This document shows, one piece after another, positions 7,565 through 11,427 of a stretch of DNA of 11,427 bases. The translations under genes and the position numbers were made by a program. Source of the stretch: Hyphomicrobiales bacterium. Its GTDB lineage: Bacteria > Pseudomonadota > Alphaproteobacteria > Rhizobiales > JAJFHB01. The notes under the pieces were generated by a model. The model did not search any database. It was not told where the DNA came from and saw only the letters and a list, made by a program, of their open reading frames with translations. The DNA is taken from the NCBI GenBank assembly GCA_021775795.1, contig JAJFHB010000634.1:1-11427 (forward strand), given 5' to 3'. How positions within the stretch are numbered: position 1 is the first letter of the stretch; each line of letters begins with the position of its first letter.

Positions 7565-10084
7565 TCAGCGCTCACCCTCTACGTCAACAACCGTAACGGT
7601 GACACTGTCACTTGCGGTTCCCATCAATGGGTGGTCATCGATTATTTCAAGAGTGACTTCGTAAACACCTGCGATGAAATAAGCATAGGACGGGGAGATG
7701 CCGCTGGTGCGGGCACCGTCGCCGAAGTCCCAGGTATAGGTCACGACATTGCCATCGGGATCAGTAGACCGGGAGGCATCGAAGGTAATGATTTCGCCCA
7801 CCTGAGCCGTTAGATCATCGCCGGCTACGGCACTGGGCTGGACGTTTGTGGCATTGTGCACATGCACGGTGACAACGTCTTCATCTGAGCCGTTTTCCTT
7901 GCCGGAATCATCGCGAACGCGCAGCCGCACAGGATAGTTGCCCGGTTCAAGATAGGTGTAGACCGCCTGCACGCCCGAGGCCTGAGCGCCATCGCCGAAA
8001 TCCCATTGATATTCGATGATGTTGCCGTCAGCGTCGCGGGAAGAAGACGCATCGAAACGGGCGATGCGGCCGGCGAGGACAAGAAAGTCGTCACCGGCGT
8101 CAGCGTTTGGACTGACATTGGTGTCGTCAATGATCTCAACGCTCGTCTGGGCCCGGGCAGTATTGTTCTGCCGGCCTGAGCTGTCCGTGACGACCAGTGA
8201 TACAGTGTAATCGCCGACAGCTCTGTATGTATGCCTGGCGATTGAGCCTGAGCCTGTGGCACCGTCACCGAAGTCCCAGGCATAGCCGTTGATCTCGCCA
8301 TCGGGATCAGATGAGGCGGAAGCATCAAAGGTGACGACAGTGCCGACACGAGCCGTCTGACTGTCACCCGCTACCGCCACAGGCGGGGCGTTCACTAGAA
8401 CCCGGGCCACATCAATACCGACGCTGTTTTCAACACCGGAGGCATCCTCTGCACTCAAGGTGACCTGAAATTCGCCAGGAGCAGCGTAAGAGTGCTCGAC
8501 CTGTTCACCGTTGGCAGTTGTGCCATCACCAAAATTCCAGGTGTAGAGCAGGAAGCCATCTTCGGGATCGCGGCTGTCAGCGGCGTTGAAAGACACCGCC
8601 TCTCCGGTGCTGACGTGACGATCGCGCCCGGCCAGAGCCATGGGCCGAGCATTGACCCAGATGCTGGTTTCAACCGCATGAGCATTGCAGGGGTGGTCCG
8701 GCGTATCGACAACACTGAGTTCGATGGTGTGACGGCCATGTTCGCGGAAGGCATGGTTGACGAAGGGTCCACTGGCAAAACGTCCGTCCGAGAGATGCCA
8801 GTCATAGTTGGTAATATCATGGGAAGCGGATGTTGAACCGAAACCCTCGATCCAGACGGGAACACCCAGGGCAACAATTTCCGGCGCAGTGATCATGGCA
8901 ACCGGTGGCGCCTTGATGGCGATGGTGAAGTCCTTCTCCCAGCCGCTGGCAACGAGGCCGGAATTATCGAAGACCTCCAAGCGCACCTGAAAGCTTCCGG
9001 GCTCTTCAAAGTGGTAAGCGATGTCGCGGCCTGCCAGGATCGCATCATCATGCATGTACCAGAGGAAGCTCAGGGCATCGCCGTCCGCATCGCGGGCGCT
9101 GGAAACATGGAACTCCATATCCGAGCAACTCAGGGGATTGAGAGAAACCTCAGCACTGGGGCGGCGGTTTTGCGGCCAACGATGGGCGGGAAGTTCGATC
9201 GGCAGAAGCTGGCCGTTTGAATCTGCGGCATAAAGAGTAACGTCGTTGGGGATCTCATCACCGCGCCGCACGGTGATTGCCGCCAGCCGGCCCCGGTCAC
9301 CCGCCCGCAACGGCACGTCGGCACCAACCCAGGTGTCCTGATCGGAAGATGGCAGGGTTACGGTTCTGAACGGTGTCTCGAAGGCGACTTCCGCACCGGA
9401 GGCATCGAAGTTGTGAATGGTGAGATCGCGGGCCTGTCCCGGCACAATGAATCGCAGCTCGGTCAGCAAATCGTCATCGGGCACACGAACCGTTGGCAGG
9501 AAGGAAAACATTTCCACATCCGCGGGCTTGCGGTTTGCGTCTGCCCGGGTGCTGGCAGCAACATCGTAGACGTTGCCGTCATCACCGCGGATACCGTCAA
9601 CAACAAGGCGGAATATGCGGCGGTCGTGAACCAGATCGCCGTCAGCAGGATCAAGAGCCGCCAGCAAAACCCAGGTGCCATCAAGTGCCCGGCGCGCGCC
9701 AAAGGCCTCGCGCACCAGCACCTCGCCGCCGGGCGCTTCCGCCGTGTCAAAGGAGGCGGGCACCGAGTAGGCGCCTTCGCCACCGTATATTGCAAATTCT
9801 GTTGTGCTGTCGTCCCAGGCTCCAAGCGGTGTGTCGAAGGCGCCACTGGTGTCCGGGTCGAAGATGCGGATGTAAACCGGTTGCGTGCGGTCCTCATCAA
9901 TACTGATGTAAATGACCTGGCGATGGTCATGATCACCCTCAGCCGTGGGTGCCAGTTTGCCATAGGTCACAAGCAACGGTTCATCATTTGCGGCAGCCGG
10001 ATTTGCACCCAGAACGGATGCCACCATGATGCTGCCGGCAAGGGCCACATTTCTTATTGTGTTTTTTGAACGGCTTGCAGTCAT
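7565..10084 (-). CDS. Secreted protein with conserved N-terminal region and six PKD domains
   Basis: Complete gene of 839 residues. Residues 1-32 are a Sec signal peptide (R5, K7, R11, then a hydrophobic core; AAA before ND is the likely cut). Residues 33 to about 310 are a beta-rich region that I cannot assign to a named family; it is shared with the downstream gene and carries EGDHDHRQV at 49-57. Six PKD domains follow, with motif tryptophans at 342 (WYMHDD, degenerate), 429 (WHLSDG), 516, 603, 694 and 785. Spacing is 87, 87, 87, 91 and 91; the two longer linkers contain NVSPNADAG and NVQPSAVAG. The protein stops right after the last domain (VVDVEGER), with no anchor or sorting signal. It contains exactly two cysteines, C320 and C466, in adjacent PKD domains. 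It resembles a short version of the next gene: domains 1-4 match its domains 1-4, and domains 5-6 best match its domains 7-8. The ATG at 10084 is chosen because it gives a proper signal peptide. A structural or adhesive role is inferred. Confidence 0.95.
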   Translation of the reverse strand: MTASRSKNTIRNVALAGSIMVASVLGANPAAANDEPLLVTYGKLAPTAEGDHDHRQVIYISIDEDRTQPVYIRIFDPDTSGAFDTPLGAWDDSTTEFAIYGGEGAYSVPASFDTAEAPGGEVLVREAFGARRALDGTWVLLAALDPADGDLVHDRRIFRLVVDGIRGDDGNVYDVAASTRADANRKPADVEMFSFLPTVRVPDDDLLTELRFIVPGQARDLTIHNFDASGAEVAFETPFRTVTLPSSDQDTWVGADVPLRAGDRGRLAAITVRRGDEIPNDVTLYAADSNGQLLPIELPAHRWPQNRRPSAEVSLNPLSCSDMEFHVSSARDADGDALSFLWYMHDDAILAGRDIAYHFEEPGSFQVRLEVFDNSGLVASGWEKDFTIAIKAPPVAMITAPEIVALGVPVWIEGFGSTSASHDITNYDWHLSDGRFASGPFVNHAFREHGRHTIELSVVDTPDHPCNAHAVETSIWVNARPMALAGRDRHVSTGEAVSFNAADSRDPEDGFLLYTWNFGDGTTANGEQVEHSYAAPGEFQVTLSAEDASGVENSVGIDVARVLVNAPPVAVAGDSQTARVGTVVTFDASASSDPDGEINGYAWDFGDGATGSGSIARHTYRAVGDYTVSLVVTDSSGRQNNTARAQTSVEIIDDTNVSPNADAGDDFLVLAGRIARFDASSSRDADGNIIEYQWDFGDGAQASGVQAVYTYLEPGNYPVRLRVRDDSGKENGSDEDVVTVHVHNATNVQPSAVAGDDLTAQVGEIITFDASRSTDPDGNVVTYTWDFGDGARTSGISPSYAYFIAGVYEVTLEIIDDHPLMGTASDSVTVTVVDVEGER
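7571..7579 (-). promoter_or_regulatory. Ribosome binding site of the giant PKD gene, inside the end of the upstream gene
   Basis: On the minus strand this reads GAGGGTGAG and lies within the last codons of the upstream gene (for EGE). The GGTGAG part is 7 bases before the ATG at 7563. The upstream stop TGA (7567-7565) is followed by one base and then the ATG. This favours re-initiation by ribosomes finishing the upstream gene, and it supports the chosen start. Confidence 0.6.
9130..9988 (-). other. Conserved N-terminal region of the 839-residue protein (unassigned family)
   Basis: It covers mature residues 33 to about 318. Landmarks are LLVTYG, EGDHDHRQV, FAIYGGEGAYS, RLVVDGIRGDDGNVYDV, FSFLPTVRVP, ELRFIVPG, IHNFDASG and GDEIPNDVTLYA. 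It is rich in alternating hydrophobic residues, suggesting two beta-sandwich units (about 35-180 and 185-300). It is not PKD-like and I do not recognise it. Confidence 0.6.
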
Positions 10085-10126
10085 GGCATTAATGCTGGAT
10101 TTGTCCTTCGGGTTTGTGGGTGGCTA
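10085..10126 (-). other. 42-base intergenic spacer with a weak, distant Shine-Dalgarno
   Basis: This is the only non-coding DNA of note in the window. It has a GAAGGA on the minus strand (10109-10104), but 19 bases before the ATG at 10084, which is too far for an efficient site. I see no terminator hairpin and no room for a full promoter, so transcription probably reads through from the upstream gene. Confidence 0.4.
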
Positions 10127-11427
10127 TCAAAACTCGAATGTTTCGATGTTTCCGGCATGGTCCTGGAGCTCGACCTGCAGCAGCGCAATGTCGTCAACGA
10201 ATTCCAACGGCACTTCGACTGCTCCCTGATAGCCGCGCATGCCACGGTTGTAGCGGAGGTAGCCGGTAAACGTGTGGTCACCGACGCCCACCACAAACGG
10301 CGCAACGGCGGCAAGGCCGGTGTCATCGCTGGCAAAGACCCGTACCGTCACCAGGGCGTTTCCGTCACGCTCAACCGACGACAGGGAGTGATCGTCAAGC
10401 GTCGGCGGATCCCGGTCAACACGAACCACCCATTGTTCAAGTGTGACGTTACCGACGGCGTCGGTTGCCACAAATTCGAGGAGATTGGGGCCCCGCGACA
10501 ACAGCAGCTCAAAATCATAAGCGCCATCATAATTCGCTCTGATCTCTTCCTTGTTGAGTGTCAAAGTCACATTGCGTTCGAGGATACCGGAGATGGCAAG
10601 CAACTGGTTGGAGGTGGCGCGCGGCAAGGGTTCGACGAGCCCGATTTCAGGAGGCAGGTTATCAATACTGACGGCAATCTCCACATTGCTGGTGAAGCCG
10701 GAAGGCGCAATGATGGACATCAGGAAGTTTTCGGTTTCGGCGCGCACCGGAATGTTGAGTGCAAATCTGCCCGTTTGATCCGCGTAAGTGGAAGAGCGCA
10801 CCTCCTGCTCATCTGCGAGCACCAGCATTTGAGCGTCTGCGACAGTCTCGCCACCCAGCGCCACGACATCGTTAGCCGTCAGAAAATGGTGGAACGCCAG
10901 GCGCGGCAGGCCATCGTCAAAATGGATAACCGCGACTTTGTCTGGCTGATACGAAAAGCTTGCGCGTTTCTCTGTCTGATTGCCGGCAGGATCGGTTGAA
11001 ACGATGAGAAAACTGTTTTCACCTTCCGCAGGTTCAACAGTGGCCGAGAAACTGCCGTCGGAGTCCAGTTCTACAGGTACGCCGTCGATAAAAACCAACG
11101 CATCCGGTTCACTCTCGCCAATGATGTCGATGCGGGCGTCACGCAAAATGCTGCCCTGGCGCGGACTTTCAATGCGCAGATAGGGCGGCTCGGTATCAAT
11201 GCGCACATCAAAACGCCAAATCGCACTGCGGGCACCGGGCAGGCCGGATGAATCAAGAGCTGCGACGCGCCAGTAATACTGCCCCGGCTCAAAGGGCTCT
11301 TCGTCAAAACCCGGTGTCAGCAAACCCCAGCGGCTTACCACCATCCGCGCAAAGGCCGGATCCCTGGCGACTTCCAGCCAGTAACCTTCTGCCGTACCCA
11401 CAAGGTCCCAGCTCAGAGCAACTTCCC
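10127..11427 (-). CDS. C-terminal part of a fibronectin-III/Ig-like multidomain protein, start outside window
   Basis: The frame is open from the right edge (first full codon 11425-11423) to TGA at 10129-10127, giving 432 visible residues. A GTG at 11401 lies inside a domain and is not the start. The first 75 or so residues form a fibronectin-III-like unit (WDLVGTAEGYWLEVARD, then YYWRVAALDSSGLPG). Next come Ig-like units: one starting EPPYLRIESP with an internal FIDGVPV strand and ending DPAGN (about 11200-10960); a more divergent one (about 10950-10670); one starting NLPPEIGLVEP and ending DAVGN (about 10670-10410); and a last one starting DPPTLDD and ending DHAGNIETFEF. The repeated D-x-x-GN ends and IDG strands are typical of bacterial Ig-like envelope proteins. 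This FN3 style is often found behind LysM/FecR-type N-termini, so the missing part could carry those, but that is a guess. It has no PKD domain and no C-terminal anchor. Its position 42 bases ahead of the next gene suggests one operon. Confidence 0.85.
   Translation of the reverse strand, partial: EVALSWDLVGTAEGYWLEVARDPAFARMVVSRWGLLTPGFDEEPFEPGQYYWRVAALDSSGLPGARSAIWRFDVRIDTEPPYLRIESPRQGSILRDARIDIIGESEPDALVFIDGVPVELDSDGSFSATVEPAEGENSFLIVSTDPAGNQTEKRASFSYQPDKVAVIHFDDGLPRLAFHHFLTANDVVALGGETVADAQMLVLADEQEVRSSTYADQTGRFALNIPVRAETENFLMSIIAPSGFTSNVEIAVSIDNLPPEIGLVEPLPRATSNQLLAISGILERNVTLTLNKEEIRANYDGAYDFELLLSRGPNLLEFVATDAVGNVTLEQWVVRVDRDPPTLDDHSLSSVERDGNALVTVRVFASDDTGLAAVAPFVVGVGDHTFTGYLRYNRGMRGYQGAVEVPLEFVDDIALLQVELQDHAGNIETFEF

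Noticed and set aside
10081..10089. Two-codon frame ATG-CCA-TGA overlapping the start of the 839-residue gene
   Set aside because: It could act as a tiny leader, but a two-codon frame arises easily by chance and its nearest Shine-Dalgarno-like site (GAAGGA) is 14 bases away.
10085..10126. Terminator or promoter between the first two genes
   Set aside because: No stem-loop with a T-run and no convincing -35/-10 pair is visible in the 42-base gap.
9413..10999. Plus-strand open frames 9413-10069 and 10157-10999
   Set aside because: They lie opposite well-supported minus-strand coding sequence with recognisable domains. Their translations show no family features.
11399..11401. GTG as the start of the rightmost gene
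   Set aside because: The frame stays open to the window edge and the residues before it (EVALSWDLV) belong to the same fibronectin-III-like domain, so the gene starts outside the window.

Overview
The window is a run of minus-strand genes for large secreted, repeat-built proteins. It holds three same-strand coding regions and almost no non-coding DNA: 42 bases between the first two genes and 1 base between the second and third. Reading in the direction of transcription (right to left), these are (1) the C-terminal 432 residues of a protein made of a fibronectin-III-like unit and Ig-like units, cut by the right edge (10127-11427); (2) a complete 839-residue exported protein with a new-looking N-terminal region and six PKD domains (7565-10084); (3) a giant paralogue of gene 2, open for 2,521 codons from its ATG at 7563 to base 1 without a stop, with 25 countable PKD domains and the start of a 26th, cut by the left edge (1-7563).

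Organism: Sec-type signal peptides, fairly high G+C by eye, GAGG-like ribosome binding sites and tight operon packing suggest a bacterium, probably Gram-negative and perhaps a proteobacterium. Nothing here fixes the taxon. I see no RNA genes, mobile elements, CRISPR arrays or stretches over 300 bases without a gene.

How the genes fit together: genes 2 and 3 are clear paralogues, sharing the signal-peptide region, a roughly 300-residue N-terminal region with an EGDHDHRQV motif, and the first four PKD domains almost position for position. Their spacing and 1-base junction suggest co-transcription and possibly translational coupling. All three proteins are built from beta-sandwich domains and lack any visible enzyme, so a structural, adhesive or envelope-scaffold role is the simplest inference; the true function is unknown.

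The most interesting structure is inside gene 3. Domains 9-15 and 16-22 are two copies of a seven-domain unit, and eight successive motif tryptophans in the two copies sit exactly 1,833 bases (611 residues) apart. Cysteines in genes 2 and 3 are very rare and follow a rule: one lies in the predicted AB turn of PKD domain n and one in the predicted FG loop of domain n+1, 141-150 residues later. In an Ig-like fold both sites face the same interdomain junction, so these look like disulfide staples between neighbouring PKD domains. The rule predicts a further cysteine about 40 residues beyond the left edge of the window.
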